Made by a program: the position numbers and the translations under genes. The notes beneath the pieces were generated by a model. The model was given only the letters and a program-made list of their open reading frames with translations. It had not been told where the DNA came from and did not search any database. Shown in pieces: positions 40,195 to 50,520 of a stretch of DNA of 64,000 nt. The stretch is from Citrobacter sp. FP75 (GTDB lineage: Bacteria > Pseudomonadota > Gammaproteobacteria > Enterobacterales > Enterobacteriaceae), in assembly GCF_018342065.1 (NCBI RefSeq), contig NZ_JAFDOE010000005.1, forward strand, positions 285,376 through 349,375. The letters run 5' to 3'. The stretch's first letter is position 1. Every line of letters starts with the position of its first letter.

Positions 40195-40968
40195 TCAGGC
40201 GTTAACGTTATCTAACGGCCAGGACTCAAACAGATAGCCATCAAAGTCGAGGTCATCGACATTCGAAAACTCCAGCAGACGCTGTTTGACGTTTTCCAGA
40301 TGCTGCCACATCGCCAGCTTGGCCGCGCGGGCATCCTTTTTGATTAAGGCCGCCAGGATCTGTTTATGGTCGCCCATCCATTCTTTGCGGTAATGAGTAT
40401 CGTCAAGGTGACTGTGGAGCTGGATCCACATCGGGTTATTCTCACGCCACTGCCATGACTGGCGAAACAGCTCCACCAGCATGCTGTTATGCGTGGCCTC
40501 GGCAATCGCGAGGTGGAATTGCATATCACCACTTTCTGAGCCGTTCGGTTCGCTGGAGGCCAGCTCCCGCTCTTCCAGCTGCAACGCCTGGCGCATTTTA
40601 ACGATATCTTCGCGCGTGGCCTGCAGAGCGGCAAACTCTGCGATGTTGCTTTCCAGCAGTTGACGCGCCTGTAGCAATTCAAACGGTCCCGCATCATTGC
40701 AATGGTTAGCATCCGTACTGTCGATAGTCTGCGCATCGGCATTGTCGAGCACGTAGATCCCGGCACCACGGCGCACATCCACCAGCCCTTTAATTTCCAG
40801 CATAATTAACGCCTCGCGTACTACCGTACGGGTGACATTAAGCATTTCGGCAATTTCACGCTCCGGCGGCAAACGCTCACCGGGCTGGTACGGCGTCTGG
40901 ACAATCAGATCGCGGATCATGGCGCCCACTTCCTGGTAGGGTCTTTGCTGAGAAGTGTTCGATTTCAT
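40195..40968 (-). CDS. uxuR: Uxu operon repressor UxuR (GntR/FadR family)
   Basis: 257 residues, same length and near-identical motifs to E. coli UxuR. The N-terminal winged helix is at about residues 10-75 (RLPPEREIAEMLNVTRTVVR) and the C-terminal FCD domain binds the inducer fructuronate. It represses uxuAB, gntP and other hexuronate genes. Palindromes of the TTGGT-N2-ACCAA type, its expected operators, lie between uxuA and gntP. Confidence 0.95.
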   Translation of the reverse strand: MKSNTSQQRPYQEVGAMIRDLIVQTPYQPGERLPPEREIAEMLNVTRTVVREALIMLEIKGLVDVRRGAGIYVLDNADAQTIDSTDANHCNDAGPFELLQARQLLESNIAEFAALQATREDIVKMRQALQLEERELASSEPNGSESGDMQFHLAIAEATHNSMLVELFRQSWQWRENNPMWIQLHSHLDDTHYRKEWMGDHKQILAALIKKDARAAKLAMWQHLENVKQRLLEFSNVDDLDFDGYLFESWPLDNVNA

Positions 40969-41043
40969 AATGTTATGTCCGTCAGATGCGTGTAATCAGA
41001 TACGGTGAATAGGTATCGAACTATAGCATTTGCGGGAAGCCAA

Positions 41044-41087
41044 AAACAGAAAACGGGTCAACCAAATAAACATTTTGATTGACCCGT
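41044..41087 (-). terminator. Terminator of uxuAB
   Basis: On the minus strand ACGGGTCAA and TTGACCCGT form a 9-bp stem around a 17-nt loop, followed by TTTTCTGTTTTT. It lies about 15 nt after the uxuB stop codon. Confidence 0.75.
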
Positions 41088-41101
41088 CATGGTTCGGGGG
41101 A

Positions 41102-42577
41102 TTATGCGTCAGCGCTTAACGCCGCAACGCACTCGCGTGCGCCGTGTTCACACAACTGTTGATACGCGGCGATAACCACCGCGACAAAGTCGGCGTTTTC
41201 CGCTAAATCATGACCAAAAATACCGCTCAGCCCCAGCAGCGCCTTCACGCGTTCTGCGCCCTGATACTGCTGGTTGATGCGCTGGAATTCCACCAGCAGA
41301 GGATCGACCACATCAATAGGCTGACCCTGCTCATCCACGCCGTGGGTGTAACGCATCCAGCCCGCCACACCCAGCGCCAGATGACGCCAGTCGCTGCCGT
41401 TTTGCAGATGCAAACGCACCGGATCCAGCAGGCGCTGCGGCAATTTCTGGCTGCCGTCCATTGCAATCTGCCAGGTACGGTGACGCAGGGACGGGTTACT
41501 GAAACGCTCGATCAGCAGCGTGGCGTAGGCGTTGAGATCGGTACCTTCCGGCATCGCGAGCGTCGGTGCCTGCTCCTGCATCATCAGCGTAAACGCCGCT
41601 TTGCGGTATGCCGGGTTGGTCATGGTGTCGGCAATGGTTTCATAGCCACCGAGATAGCCCAGATACGCGAGGAAAGAGTGGCTACCGTTGAGCATACGCA
41701 GTTTCATCATTTCAAACGGCACCACGTCAGCCACGAACTGTGCGCCAACCTTATCCCAGTCAGGACGACCGTTAACAAAGTTGTCTTCAATCACCCACTG
41801 ACGGAACGGCTCACAGGCGATGGCGCACGGATCGTACACGCCCAGCTGGTCGGCAATCTCCTGCAACGTTTCAGGCGTCGCCGCCGGAACGATGCGATCT
41901 ACCATGGTGCACGGGAAAGTGGCGTTAGCTTCAATCCACTGCGCCAGCTGCGGATCGCGCGCCTGCGCCAGTCCCAGCACCGCAACCTTCGCCACATGCC
42001 CGTTTTCACGCACGTTATCGCAGGACATCACGGTAAAGGCCGCCAGCCCCTGCTCACGGCGCAGATGCAGCGCCTGCACGATGTAACCAATCGCCGATTT
42101 CGGCGCGGTCGGATTCGCAAGGTCGTGCTGAATCAGCGGGTTATTAAGATCCAACTGGCCGCTGGCAGCGTCTGTGCAGTAGCCTTTTTCCGTGACCGTC
42201 AGCGAAACAATTGCCGTCTGCGGGCGCGCCATAGCCTGTAAAATACCGTCACAGCCGTCGAGATCCGGGTGCAACGCTTCTTTCATTGAGCCAATCACTT
42301 TCAGCACGGTGTTGTCCGCGCCTTTTTCCGCCACGGTATACAGCAGTTGCTGCTTACGCAGATTCTCAATCAGTACGCGGTCGTTCCCCGGCATCAGGTT
42401 AACTTCACAGATACCCCAGTCGCTGTCGGTGGTTTCCAGCAGATGATGGGTGTACAGCGCCTGATGCGCGCGGTGAAAAGCGCCGCATCCCAGGTGAACA
42501 ATGCGGGATTGCAGGCGAGAATGCTCCCACGCCGGGCGTGTAACCGGCAGGTTGCTGTTGGCAATTGTCGTTGTCAT
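41102..42577 (-). CDS. uxuB: D-mannonate oxidoreductase (fructuronate reductase) UxuB
   Basis: 491 residues, mannitol dehydrogenase family. It reduces D-fructuronate to D-mannonate with NADH. The N-terminal Rossmann domain begins at IVHLGCGAFHRAHQA (about residues 23-37); the catalytic lysine region is VPFEMMKLRMLNGSHSFLAY. The start at 42577 gives the family N-terminus MTTTIANSNLPV; an extended frame upstream overlaps uxuA and is not credible. It lies 52 nt after uxuA in the same operon. Confidence 0.95.
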   Translation of the reverse strand: MTTTIANSNLPVTRPAWEHSRLQSRIVHLGCGAFHRAHQALYTHHLLETTDSDWGICEVNLMPGNDRVLIENLRKQQLLYTVAEKGADNTVLKVIGSMKEALHPDLDGCDGILQAMARPQTAIVSLTVTEKGYCTDAASGQLDLNNPLIQHDLANPTAPKSAIGYIVQALHLRREQGLAAFTVMSCDNVRENGHVAKVAVLGLAQARDPQLAQWIEANATFPCTMVDRIVPAATPETLQEIADQLGVYDPCAIACEPFRQWVIEDNFVNGRPDWDKVGAQFVADVVPFEMMKLRMLNGSHSFLAYLGYLGGYETIADTMTNPAYRKAAFTLMMQEQAPTLAMPEGTDLNAYATLLIERFSNPSLRHRTWQIAMDGSQKLPQRLLDPVRLHLQNGSDWRHLALGVAGWMRYTHGVDEQGQPIDVVDPLLVEFQRINQQYQGAERVKALLGLSGIFGHDLAENADFVAVVIAAYQQLCEHGARECVAALSADA

Positions 42578-42629
42578 CGTGAACTCCGAAAAGAAAAAAC
42601 CGGCCAGAGAGGTGACCGGCAAGTCTGAT

Positions 42630-43814
42630 TTAGCGGCTAAAAAAAGCGCGCTGGATAGCCATCTCAACACCGCGCACTTCCGCCAGCCCTTTCAGGCGAC
42701 CAATCGCGGAGTAACCTGGGTTGGTTTTCTTTTTCAGGTCGTCAAGCATCTGGTGACCGTGGTCCGGGCGCATGGGGATCAAATCTTCTTTGCCCTCGGC
42801 TTTCCGACGCTGCTCTTCTTCGACAATCGCTTTCACCACTTCGTACATGTCGACGTCGCCGTTAAGATGCGCCGCTTCATGGAAGGTTTTCGGGTTGTCT
42901 TCACGCAGCGTGGAGCGCAGATGGGTGAAGTAAATACGCGGGCCAAACTGTTTGATCATATCGACCAGGTCGTTGTCCGCACGCACACCGTAGGAGCCGG
43001 TGCACATGGTGAAACCGTTCGCCATGCTGTTGACCGTATCGACCATCCACTGCATATCTTCCACGGTGGAAACAATACGCGGCAGGCCGAGGATCGGGCG
43101 CGGCGGATCGTCCGGGTGTACCGCCATGCGCACACCTGCTTCTTCGGCCACCGGAATAATCGCTTTCAGGAAGACGGCAAAATTCTCACGCAGCGCGGCT
43201 TTATCAATATCTTTGTAGCGCGCAAGATGCTGGCGGAACTGGTCGAGCGTGTAGCCCTCTTCTGCTCCCGGCAAACCGGCGATGATGTTGCGGGTCAGAC
43301 GCGCTTTATCTTCTTCGCTCATGGTGGCGAAACGGTGATTCGCCTGGGCGACCTCTTCAGCGGTGTAGTCCACTTCTGCGCCCGGGCGTTTGAGGATATG
43401 CAGCTCAAAGGCGGCAAATTCAATCTGGTCAAAACGCAGCGCTTTGGAGCCGTCCGGCAGAACGTATTCCAGATCGGTACGCGTCCAGTCGAGAACCGGC
43501 ATGAAGTTGTAGCACACGGTACGAATGCCGCATTGGGCCAGGTTACGCAAGGACTGCTGGTAGTTGGCAATCCACTGCAGATAGTTGCCGGAACGGGTTT
43601 TGATGTCTTCGTGGATCGGCACGCTTTCGACGACCGACCACACCAGACCCGCCTGCTCAACAATGGCTTTGCGTTTTAGGATCTCATCAACCGTCCACAC
43701 TTCTCCATTCGGGATATGGTGCAATGCGGTCACAACGCCCGTCGCCCCTGCCTGACGTACATCTGCCAACGTGACCGGATCGTTCGGACCGTACCAGCGC
43801 CATGTCTGTTCCAT
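42630..43814 (-). CDS. uxuA: Mannonate dehydratase UxuA
   Basis: 394 residues, a TIM-barrel enzyme that dehydrates D-mannonate to 2-keto-3-deoxygluconate using Mn2+ or Fe2+. Metal-ligand segments such as AVHPDDPP (about residue 236), CTGSYGVR (about 271) and [10 protein letters not shown] (about 350) are present. It is the first gene of uxuAB, downstream of UxuR/ExuR-type operators. Confidence 0.96.
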   Translation of the reverse strand: MEQTWRWYGPNDPVTLADVRQAGATGVVTALHHIPNGEVWTVDEILKRKAIVEQAGLVWSVVESVPIHEDIKTRSGNYLQWIANYQQSLRNLAQCGIRTVCYNFMPVLDWTRTDLEYVLPDGSKALRFDQIEFAAFELHILKRPGAEVDYTAEEVAQANHRFATMSEEDKARLTRNIIAGLPGAEEGYTLDQFRQHLARYKDIDKAALRENFAVFLKAIIPVAEEAGVRMAVHPDDPPRPILGLPRIVSTVEDMQWMVDTVNSMANGFTMCTGSYGVRADNDLVDMIKQFGPRIYFTHLRSTLREDNPKTFHEAAHLNGDVDMYEVVKAIVEEEQRRKAEGKEDLIPMRPDHGHQMLDDLKKKTNPGYSAIGRLKGLAEVRGVEMAIQRAFFSR

Positions 43815-43897
43815 GCTTTATTCCTCGTTTACGTTATGGACTCGACAATATGGCGCATAAATTCCCTCTTTTGGTATGACATGTCAACCTAAACAAT

Positions 43898-43915
43898 AAA
43901 ATTGGTTAACCAAAT
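43898..43915. promoter_or_regulatory. UxuR/ExuR operator upstream of uxuA
   Basis: AATTGGTTAACCAAAT within AAAATTGGTTAACCAAAT matches the E. coli ExuR/UxuR consensus AAATTGGTATACCAATTT closely. It lies 84 nt upstream of the uxuA start and faces the divergent gntP. Confidence 0.8.
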
Positions 43916-43987
43916 CACAATAACTATGAATCAGATCTAAAGTCTGACAATTCACTAAACGCATAAATAACGTCAATCTGTAACGAC

Positions 43988-44003
43988 TGTGATATCCATC
44001 GCA
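43988..44003 (+). promoter_or_regulatory. Probable CRP site for gntP/uxuAB
   Basis: TGTGA-TATCCA-TCGCA differs from the CRP consensus TGTGA-N6-TCACA at one position. gntP and uxuAB are under catabolite control in E. coli. Confidence 0.65.
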
Positions 44004-44006
44004 TCA

Positions 44007-44060
44007 ATGGTTGACCAATATATGTAACATCTCAACCAAAATCATAATGGTTCAACCAAA
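44007..44060. promoter_or_regulatory. Two further UxuR-type operators upstream of gntP
   Basis: ATGGTTGACCAAT (44007-44019) and AATGGTTCAACCAAAG (44045-44060) are palindromes of the TGGT-N2/3-ACCA type. The second ends 16 nt upstream of the gntP start codon and would overlap its promoter or leader. Confidence 0.6.
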
Positions 44061-44076
44061 GAAAGGGTGACGTTAC

Positions 44077-45420
44077 ATGCACGTTCTCAATATTCTGTGG
44101 GTCGTATTCGGCATCGGTCTGATGCTGGTGCTCAATCTAAGATTCAAAATAAACTCGATGGTCGCCCTGCTGCTGGCTGCACTCTCGGTCGGCATGCTGG
44201 CGGGTATGGATCTCATGGAGCTGCTGCACACCATGAAATCCGGCTTTGGCAGTACGCTGGGTGAGCTGGCGATCATCGTGGTGTTCGGGGCGGTGATCGG
44301 TAAGCTGATGGTCGACTCCGGCGCGGCGCATCAGATTGCCCACACATTGCTGGCGCGACTCGGTTTGCGCTACGTGCAGCTGTCGGTGATCATTATTGGT
44401 CTGATCTTCGGCCTGGCGATGTTCTATGAAGTGGCGTTTATTATGCTGGCGCCGCTGGTGATCGTCATTGCCGCGGAGGCGAAGATCCCGTTCCTCAAGC
44501 TGGCGATCCCCGCCGTTGCCGCCGCCACCACCGCTCACTCGCTGTTCCCACCACAGCCGGGTCCGGTTGCGCTGGTTAACGCCTACGGTGCGGACATGGG
44601 CATGGTCTACATCTACGGTATTCTGGTCACCATTCCGAGCGTGATCTGCGCCGGGCTTATCCTGCCGAAGTTCCTCGGCAACCTCGATCGCCCGACGCCG
44701 TCATTTATGAAGGCCGACGTACCGGTTGACCAGAACAATCTGCCGTCCTTCGGCGTGTCTATTCTGGTACCGCTGATCCCGGCGTTCATCATGATCTCCA
44801 CCACTATCGCCAACATCTGGCTGGTAAAAGGGACGCAGGCGTGGGAAGTGGTCAACTTCTTAGGCTCCTCGCCGATTGCGATGTTTATCGCCATGGTTGT
44901 CGCCTTCGTGCTGTTTGGTACCGCGCGTGGTCACGACATGCAGTGGGTGATGAACGCCTTTGAAAACGCGGTGAAAAGCATCGCCATGGTGATCCTGATC
45001 ATCGGCGCGGGCGGCGTACTGAAGCAGACCATTATCGATACCGGCATTGGCGATACCATCGGCATGCTGATGTCGCACGGCAATATTTCTCCGTACATCA
45101 TGGCGTGGTTGATAACCGTGCTTATTCGTCTGGCAACCGGTCAGGGCGTGGTCTCCGCCATGACAGCGGCGGGGATTATCAGCGCAGCCATCCTCGACCC
45201 GGCAACCGGGCAACTGGTTGGCGTCGATCCGGCGTTACTGGTGCTGGCAACGGCGGCAGGCTCCAACACCCTGACCCATATTAACGACGCCTCGTTCTGG
45301 CTGTTCAAAGGCTACTTTGACCTGTCGGTGAAGGATACGCTGAAGACCTGGGGTCTGCTGGAGCTGGTGAACTCCGTGGTGGGCCTGATTATCGTGTTGA
45401 TCATCAGCATGATTGCATAA
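44077..45420 (+). CDS. gntP: Gluconate/fructuronate permease GntP
   Basis: 447 residues, about twelve to fourteen transmembrane helices, GntP family of H+ symporters. Length equals E. coli GntP, a high-affinity gluconate permease now considered mainly a fructuronate transporter because UxuR controls it. Typical segments are [20 protein letters not shown] and [12 protein letters not shown]. It is divergent from uxuAB, and the shared region contains UxuR and CRP sites. The ribosome site is AAAGGGTG, with spacing of about 6 nt to the ATG. Confidence 0.94.
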   Translation: MHVLNILWVVFGIGLMLVLNLRFKINSMVALLLAALSVGMLAGMDLMELLHTMKSGFGSTLGELAIIVVFGAVIGKLMVDSGAAHQIAHTLLARLGLRYVQLSVIIIGLIFGLAMFYEVAFIMLAPLVIVIAAEAKIPFLKLAIPAVAAATTAHSLFPPQPGPVALVNAYGADMGMVYIYGILVTIPSVICAGLILPKFLGNLDRPTPSFMKADVPVDQNNLPSFGVSILVPLIPAFIMISTTIANIWLVKGTQAWEVVNFLGSSPIAMFIAMVVAFVLFGTARGHDMQWVMNAFENAVKSIAMVILIIGAGGVLKQTIIDTGIGDTIGMLMSHGNISPYIMAWLITVLIRLATGQGVVSAMTAAGIISAAILDPATGQLVGVDPALLVLATAAGSNTLTHINDASFWLFKGYFDLSVKDTLKTWGLLELVNSVVGLIIVLIISMIA

Positions 45421-45427
45421 CCTCGAT

Positions 45428-45461
45428 ACCGCTCTGGCCCGCAGCGCCAGAGCGGTTCTTT
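45428..45461 (+). terminator. Rho-independent terminator of gntP
   Basis: ACCGCTCTGG and CCAGAGCGGT form a perfect 10-bp stem followed by TCTTTAT, 7 nt after the gntP stop. Confidence 0.85.
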
Positions 45462-45469
45462 ATCCCGCC

Positions 45470-46162
45470 TCAACAATCCTCAATAATCAGATACACCGCC
45501 TTCACCGGGCCGTGCACTCCAACCACCTTGATAAGCTCAATATCCGCCGTTGAGCTGGGCCCGCTGATGATGTTAATGCACGACGGCATACGCTCGCCGG
45601 CCTGCGCTTTCTGATGCAGAATGTCCGCCAGTTGCGCCACGCGCGGCAGGATGGTGCTTTTACGCAGCACGAAAATCGAGGACTCCGGAAGCAGGCTAAT
45701 TGACCGCCCACGCTCCGGCGCGGAAAACAGCACCACGCCGCCGGACTCGGTCAGGCCATACTCGGCATACACCACACCCACTTTCGCCTGCTCGGCCTGG
45801 GTAATATTTTCGCTGCCGCGGGCCGGATCCCAGACCACGGCGTTGCATTCCTGCAGCAAGCGTTCGGTGATGCCCAGCGCCGCCAGCCGACTGTCTCCGC
45901 TGATGACCACCGGCTGCCCCAGTTCTTCGCACAGGCGTCGCGCGGCTTCTGCTGCCTGGTCCTCGCGGGTCAGTTCGCAGCGGGCCAGCATCACCTCGCT
46001 GGCAAACTGGGTAAACGCATCGCAGCGCTGCTGCGGGCTCAGTTCGGTCAGGCGCTCATTAGCATAGTTGTTCACCGGCGCGGCATCCGCTTGCGGCTCA
46101 AAACGCAGCGGGCGGCCCAGCGCCTGGGCGATAGTGTTTAAAAACGCGGTACGGTTATCCAT
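45470..46162 (-). CDS. lutC: Lactate utilization protein C (LutC/YkgG)
   Basis: 230 residues of the LUD (DUF162) family, very like E. coli YkgG. It is one of the three proteins LutABC that oxidise L-lactate to pyruvate via iron-sulfur clusters. The start at 46162 (MDNRTAFLNTIAQALGR) overlaps lutB by 8 nt, so translation is probably coupled; the much longer upstream frame lies inside lutB and is rejected. Characteristic motif GLTESGGVVLFSAPERGRSI (about 140-159). Confidence 0.92.
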   Translation of the reverse strand: MDNRTAFLNTIAQALGRPLRFEPQADAAPVNNYANERLTELSPQQRCDAFTQFASEVMLARCELTREDQAAEAARRLCEELGQPVVISGDSRLAALGITERLLQECNAVVWDPARGSENITQAEQAKVGVVYAEYGLTESGGVVLFSAPERGRSISLLPESSIFVLRKSTILPRVAQLADILHQKAQAGERMPSCINIISGPSSTADIELIKVVGVHGPVKAVYLIIEDC

Positions 46163-47582
46163 TCTTTTTCTCCTGCGCCTGATGTTTCTTAAACCAGCTG
46201 CGGAAACTCTCGCCGTCGGCATCAGGAAGATCGCGCGCTTCCATCCAGTCGCCAATCGCGCCAACCCTGAGCGGGGTTTTGCCACCGTTGATAAACCAGC
46301 TCGCCGCATGTGCGCCCGCCATCATGCCGACTTTCCACAGCCCCGGATGGCTATTGGCATAGGCGAACATTTTTATCGCTCGCCGCTCGGCTTTCGGGGT
46401 AATGCCCTCCTCGGCCATCACCCGACGATGCCGCAGGATCAGTTTTGACAGCGGAATCTTAACCGGACAAACGCTGTCGCAGGCCGTGCATAATGAACAG
46501 GCGTATGGCAGATCTTTAAAATCTTTATAGCCGCCAAGCAGCGGAGAGATCACCGCGCCGATAGGGCCGGGATAGATAGAACCATAGCCGTGTCCGCCAA
46601 TGTGACGATACGCCGGGCAGGTGTTCATACAGGCCCCGCAGCGGATGCAGCGCAGCACATCGCGAAACGCCGAACCCAGCACCTGCGAGCGACCGTTATC
46701 GACAATCACCAGGTGGAACTCCTCCGGGCCGTCGACGTTATCCGCCTCGCGTGGGCCGGTCAGCCAGGTGTTGTAGCCCGTCAGACGTGCGCCCACGGCA
46801 CTGCGCGCCAGCATGGTGATCAGCACATCAACGTCGGCAAACGTCGGCGCGATGCGCTCCATACCCATCACCGCAATGTGCGTTTTCGGCAGCGTGGTGC
46901 ACATCCGCGCGTTGCCTTCGTTGGTCACCAGGCATACCGAGCCGGTTTCCGCCACGGCAAAGTTACAGCCGGTAATGCCGATTTCGGCACTGAGGAAGTC
47001 CTCGCGGATCTTCTGGCGAATGAATAAGGTCATGGCTTCCGGGGTTTCCGGGCCGTCATACCCCAGACGCTCGTGCAGCACGCGGCGGATCTGATAGCGA
47101 TCTTTATGGATAGCCGGGACCACAACGTGCGAAGGCGGATCCTGATCCAGTTGCAGAATATATTCACCCAGATCGGTTTCGATCACCTGAATTCCGGCAT
47201 CCTGCAGCACAGGGTTGACGCCGATCTCTTCGGTCACCATCGACTTGGACTTCACCACCTTCTTCGCGTTTTTACGCTGCGCGACCTGCAAAATGTAGCG
47301 GGTAGCGTCTTCTTTGGTCTTTGCGAAATAAACGTGGCCGCCGTTTTGCGTCACTTTCTCGGAGAGTTGATACAGATACGCGTCGAGGTTGCTCAGAACG
47401 TGATCGCGGATCTGGCTGGCCCGATCGCGCCAGTCTTCCCAGTGGCCTAACTCATCGACCATTTTTTGCCGATTCGCACCGATGCGCTCCTGGGCGTTAG
47501 CCACGGCTTTGCGCATGATCGGATCTTCAATCTGCTGACGAATTCGCGTTTTAAACGCGACATCGCTGGTTTTTATCGACAT
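46155..47582 (-). CDS. lutB: Lactate utilization iron-sulfur protein LutB (YkgF)
   Basis: 475 residues, same length as E. coli YkgF. An N-terminal LUD domain is followed by two ferredoxin-type 4Fe-4S motifs, CIRCGACMNTCPAYR (about residue 310) and CSLCTACDSVCPVKIP (about 360). It carries electrons in L-lactate oxidation together with LutA and LutC. Second gene of the lutABC operon. Confidence 0.94.
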   Translation of the reverse strand: MSIKTSDVAFKTRIRQQIEDPIMRKAVANAQERIGANRQKMVDELGHWEDWRDRASQIRDHVLSNLDAYLYQLSEKVTQNGGHVYFAKTKEDATRYILQVAQRKNAKKVVKSKSMVTEEIGVNPVLQDAGIQVIETDLGEYILQLDQDPPSHVVVPAIHKDRYQIRRVLHERLGYDGPETPEAMTLFIRQKIREDFLSAEIGITGCNFAVAETGSVCLVTNEGNARMCTTLPKTHIAVMGMERIAPTFADVDVLITMLARSAVGARLTGYNTWLTGPREADNVDGPEEFHLVIVDNGRSQVLGSAFRDVLRCIRCGACMNTCPAYRHIGGHGYGSIYPGPIGAVISPLLGGYKDFKDLPYACSLCTACDSVCPVKIPLSKLILRHRRVMAEEGITPKAERRAIKMFAYANSHPGLWKVGMMAGAHAASWFINGGKTPLRVGAIGDWMEARDLPDADGESFRSWFKKHQAQEKKNG

Positions 47583-47592
47583 CTCTTTCTCC

Positions 47593-48312
47593 TCAGCGGC
47601 TCATCAGCACTTCAGCAATATGCATCACTTTGACCGGTTGACCTTCCCGTTGCAGTCGACCACCAATATTCAGCAGGCAACTGACGTCAGCGCCGATCAA
47701 AAATTCCGGCTTCGCATCCATCATATGGACAACCTTCTCTTTCACCATCTCACCGGATATCTCGGCCATTTTGACCGAGAAAGTGCCGCCAAATCCGCAG
47801 CAGGTGTCCTGATCGGCAAATGTCAGCAGTTCCAGCCCACGCACGTGGTGCAACAGCGTGAGCGGCTCTTCTTTCACGCCCAGCTTGCGGGTCAGGCTGC
47901 ACGAAGGGTGATACACCGCTCTGCCCTGCAGGCTGGCACCGACATCCACCACACCCAGTTTGTTGACGATAAAAGAGGTGAGATCCTGCATACGGGCGGC
48001 AACCTTCTCGGCGCGCAATGCCCATTCGGGCTCATCGGCCAGATACGTCGGGTAGCTTTTTACCGCGTAAGTACACGAGCCTGCCGGAGAGATAATCGGG
48101 TCGTCGTTATCCTCCAGCGCGGCGATCAGGTTTTTCATCCCAGGGATCGCTTCTTTGATATAGCCGCTGTTGATAGCAGGCTGACCGCAGCACCCTTGCT
48201 TCTCGGGGAAATGAACGCGACAGCCGAGCTTTTCCAGCAACAATACGGAATCTCGTGCCATCCGTGATTTCAGGGCGTCACCAATACAGGTGACAAAGAA
48301 ATTTACATTCAC
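47593..48312 (-). CDS. lutA: Lactate utilization protein A (LutA/YkgE)
   Basis: 239 residues, E. coli YkgE length. Two cysteine-rich CCG domains, with GCCGQPA near residue 41 and CCGFGGTF near 172, bind an iron-sulfur cofactor as in heterodisulfide-reductase-like subunits. Translation starts at GTG 48312, preceded by GGAG. First gene of the lutABC operon, divergent from an L-lactate permease. Confidence 0.93.
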   Translation of the reverse strand: MNVNFFVTCIGDALKSRMARDSVLLLEKLGCRVHFPEKQGCCGQPAINSGYIKEAIPGMKNLIAALEDNDDPIISPAGSCTYAVKSYPTYLADEPEWALRAEKVAARMQDLTSFIVNKLGVVDVGASLQGRAVYHPSCSLTRKLGVKEEPLTLLHHVRGLELLTFADQDTCCGFGGTFSVKMAEISGEMVKEKVVHMMDAKPEFLIGADVSCLLNIGGRLQREGQPVKVMHIAEVLMSR

Positions 48313-48868
48313 AATAACTACTCCATTGCTTCATTTCTGTTTATTGCGCTTGATATCGCTATATCACGCCCAGTTTTCTGTTTGCTGGTTTTGCCGATGC
48401 CTGGGTTCATGGTGTTGGTCGGATCATGCTCGTTAGATGGCTGCTCCGCTTCTTATATCAGGACAATCTAAAATGCCTGTATTTTACATTTGTATGACAA
48501 AAACAAATAATCCTCCAATCAACACACACATGCAATACCCTGGTTTATTTCTTTCGGCCCCGCTCACATTTTTATATTGAAAACCAAAGCCATCTGAACG
48601 CCTGAAAAATCAGTTTAAGGTGATTAACCCGATCGCCACTACCATTATTAAATGGGTTATTAAATAACTACTTATAGGTATCTTTCTTACTATTAAGAAT
48701 ATTTACTTAGCCTTGTTTTTTAATTGAAAGATTACAATAGTTACAAAACCATTAATCATAATTACTTTATTCACTGAAGCGATTCAGTTTGCATATTTAA
48801 TTTACCTAGCAATGTAACTTTCCCGCCATAAATATAAATCAGGTTTAATGAACCAATCAGGAATAGCA
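48313..48868. promoter_or_regulatory. lutA / L-lactate permease intergenic region with GntR-type palindrome
   Basis: About 550 nt, AT-rich, without a gene. TTTGTATGACAAA (48489-48501) is a perfect palindrome that fits the TNGT-N3-ACNA pattern of FadR-subfamily GntR regulators, such as LldR. It could control both lutABC and the permease, but no such regulator gene is nearby. Confidence 0.5.
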
Positions 48869-50422
48869 ATGAACGAATATTTTATGTTTGCCCTGGCACT
48901 CTCTCCTTTACTACTAATGGTATTTTTAATATTGAAATTGAAAATGCCCATCCATTATTCCGTGTTGATCTCTCTGGTATTCACCACCGCGCTGTCGGCA
49001 CTCTTCTGGGAGATGCCCGTACAGAATCTAAAAGCCGCGATAGGCTATGGCGCGCTGAAGGGATTATGGCCGATCGTGATAGTGATCCTCGGTGCCATCT
49101 TCAGTTATAACGTCATGCAGGCGACCAAGGCGCTGGATATTCTGCGCGATATTCTCGCCAGCATTAGCGAAGATAAGCGTATTCAGGTGCTGCTGATTTC
49201 ATGGTGTTTCGGTGGATTCCTTGAAGCCGCTGCGGGTTATGGCACAGCGGTTGCTATCCCGATTGGTATTCTTATTGCACTGGGATTCAACCCGCTGAAG
49301 GCGGCAATTGCCTCCCTTGTGGCAAATACCGTTCCTACCGCATTCGGTGCAGTCGGGATCCCGGTTTCTATTCTGGCGGAACAGGTTAATCTGCCGGTTT
49401 ATACCTTAGGTGGAACAATTATTCTGCAGCTTGCGCTGTTTAATATCCTGCTGCCGTTTGTGATTGTCTGCATAATTGGCGGTGGCCTAAGAGCAATTCG
49501 CGGCGTATTTTTAATCACGCTTATTTGCGGTATTAGCACACTGGTTCCGCAGTATTTTGTTGCTATTCATCTCGGCGCAGAATTACCCGCCTTTGCCGGT
49601 AGCCTGGTCAGCCTGTTTGCCGTGGCGATGGTTAGCCGCCTACGCAAAGGGAAAACCGATCCCGAGTGGCGCATTGAGGTCAGCCATACCCGCGAAACCA
49701 CGCCGCGTTCAGCAAAAGTGTTGTTCCGCGTGGGTTCTATCTATCTGTTTATTTTTGTCTTTATCCTGCTGTGTTCGCCGCTGTTCCCGACGATAAAAGG
49801 CGCAGCCTCACAACTGGCTTCGGTACTGCATTTCACGCTTGCCGACGGCAAAACGCTGGCGCTGAAAGTTGAATGGGTGACCACGCCGGGGATGCTGATC
49901 ATCTTTGCAACCATTATCGGCGGTTTTATTCAGGGGGCGTCCGCACGCGGAATGCTGGAAGTGTTTATCAAAACCATTTTCCAGCTTAAAAATTCCATTG
50001 TGGCGATTATGGCAATCGTCGCGCTGGCCACGGTGATGGATCTTAGCGGGATTATCTCCACGCTGGCCCAGTCGATTGTCGATCTGACCGGCAGCTCGTA
50101 CGTCTTCCTCGCCCCGGTAATTGGCGCGCTGGGCACATTTGTTACCGGCAGCGATACCAACTCGAATATCCTGTTCGGCAAACTGCAAACTATTGCCGCC
50201 AGTAAACTGCATATCGATCCCAACTGGCTGGCAGCGGCCAATACCTCTGGCGCAACGGGGGGGAAAATGATTTCGCCGCAGAGTATCGCCATTGCGGTGT
50301 CGGCCACCAAAATGGACGGTCAGGCCAACCAGATAATGTCTGGCACCATGAAATACTGCTGCGCCTACATTGTGATCCTCGGTCTGAAAGTCGGTCTCTT
50401 TTATTACTGGTTTATGGCGTAA
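48869..50422 (+). CDS. L-lactate permease (LctP/LldP family)
   Basis: 517 residues from ATG 48869 (524 from an in-frame ATG at 48848), with about twelve to fourteen transmembrane helices. Family motifs: CFGGFLEAAAGYGTAVAIP and TGSDTNSNILFGKLQ. The family imports L-lactate, D-lactate or glycolate with protons. CAGGAAT in front of 48869 favours that start. Divergent placement beside lutABC makes L-lactate the likely substrate, giving a complete uptake and oxidation unit. Confidence 0.9.
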   Translation: MNEYFMFALALSPLLLMVFLILKLKMPIHYSVLISLVFTTALSALFWEMPVQNLKAAIGYGALKGLWPIVIVILGAIFSYNVMQATKALDILRDILASISEDKRIQVLLISWCFGGFLEAAAGYGTAVAIPIGILIALGFNPLKAAIASLVANTVPTAFGAVGIPVSILAEQVNLPVYTLGGTIILQLALFNILLPFVIVCIIGGGLRAIRGVFLITLICGISTLVPQYFVAIHLGAELPAFAGSLVSLFAVAMVSRLRKGKTDPEWRIEVSHTRETTPRSAKVLFRVGSIYLFIFVFILLCSPLFPTIKGAASQLASVLHFTLADGKTLALKVEWVTTPGMLIIFATIIGGFIQGASARGMLEVFIKTIFQLKNSIVAIMAIVALATVMDLSGIISTLAQSIVDLTGSSYVFLAPVIGALGTFVTGSDTNSNILFGKLQTIAASKLHIDPNWLAAANTSGATGGKMISPQSIAIAVSATKMDGQANQIMSGTMKYCCAYIVILGLKVGLFYYWFMA

Positions 50423-50520
50423 TCTTTTGTCAACCCCGGTCAAATTCGCGGCAATCGAATTTGACGCAATGGTGACCCAAAAGGTTTACACCGCCCCGGA
50501 ATCGGAACGAGGTGACAGAC

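Noticed and set aside
41210..42241. 343-codon plus-strand frame inside uxuB
   Set aside because: Antisense shadow of a well-conserved enzyme; histidine- and arginine-rich translation typical of such shadows.
46162..46309. 49-codon N-terminal extension of lutC
   Set aside because: It lies wholly inside lutB in another frame, is very arginine-rich and is absent from the family.
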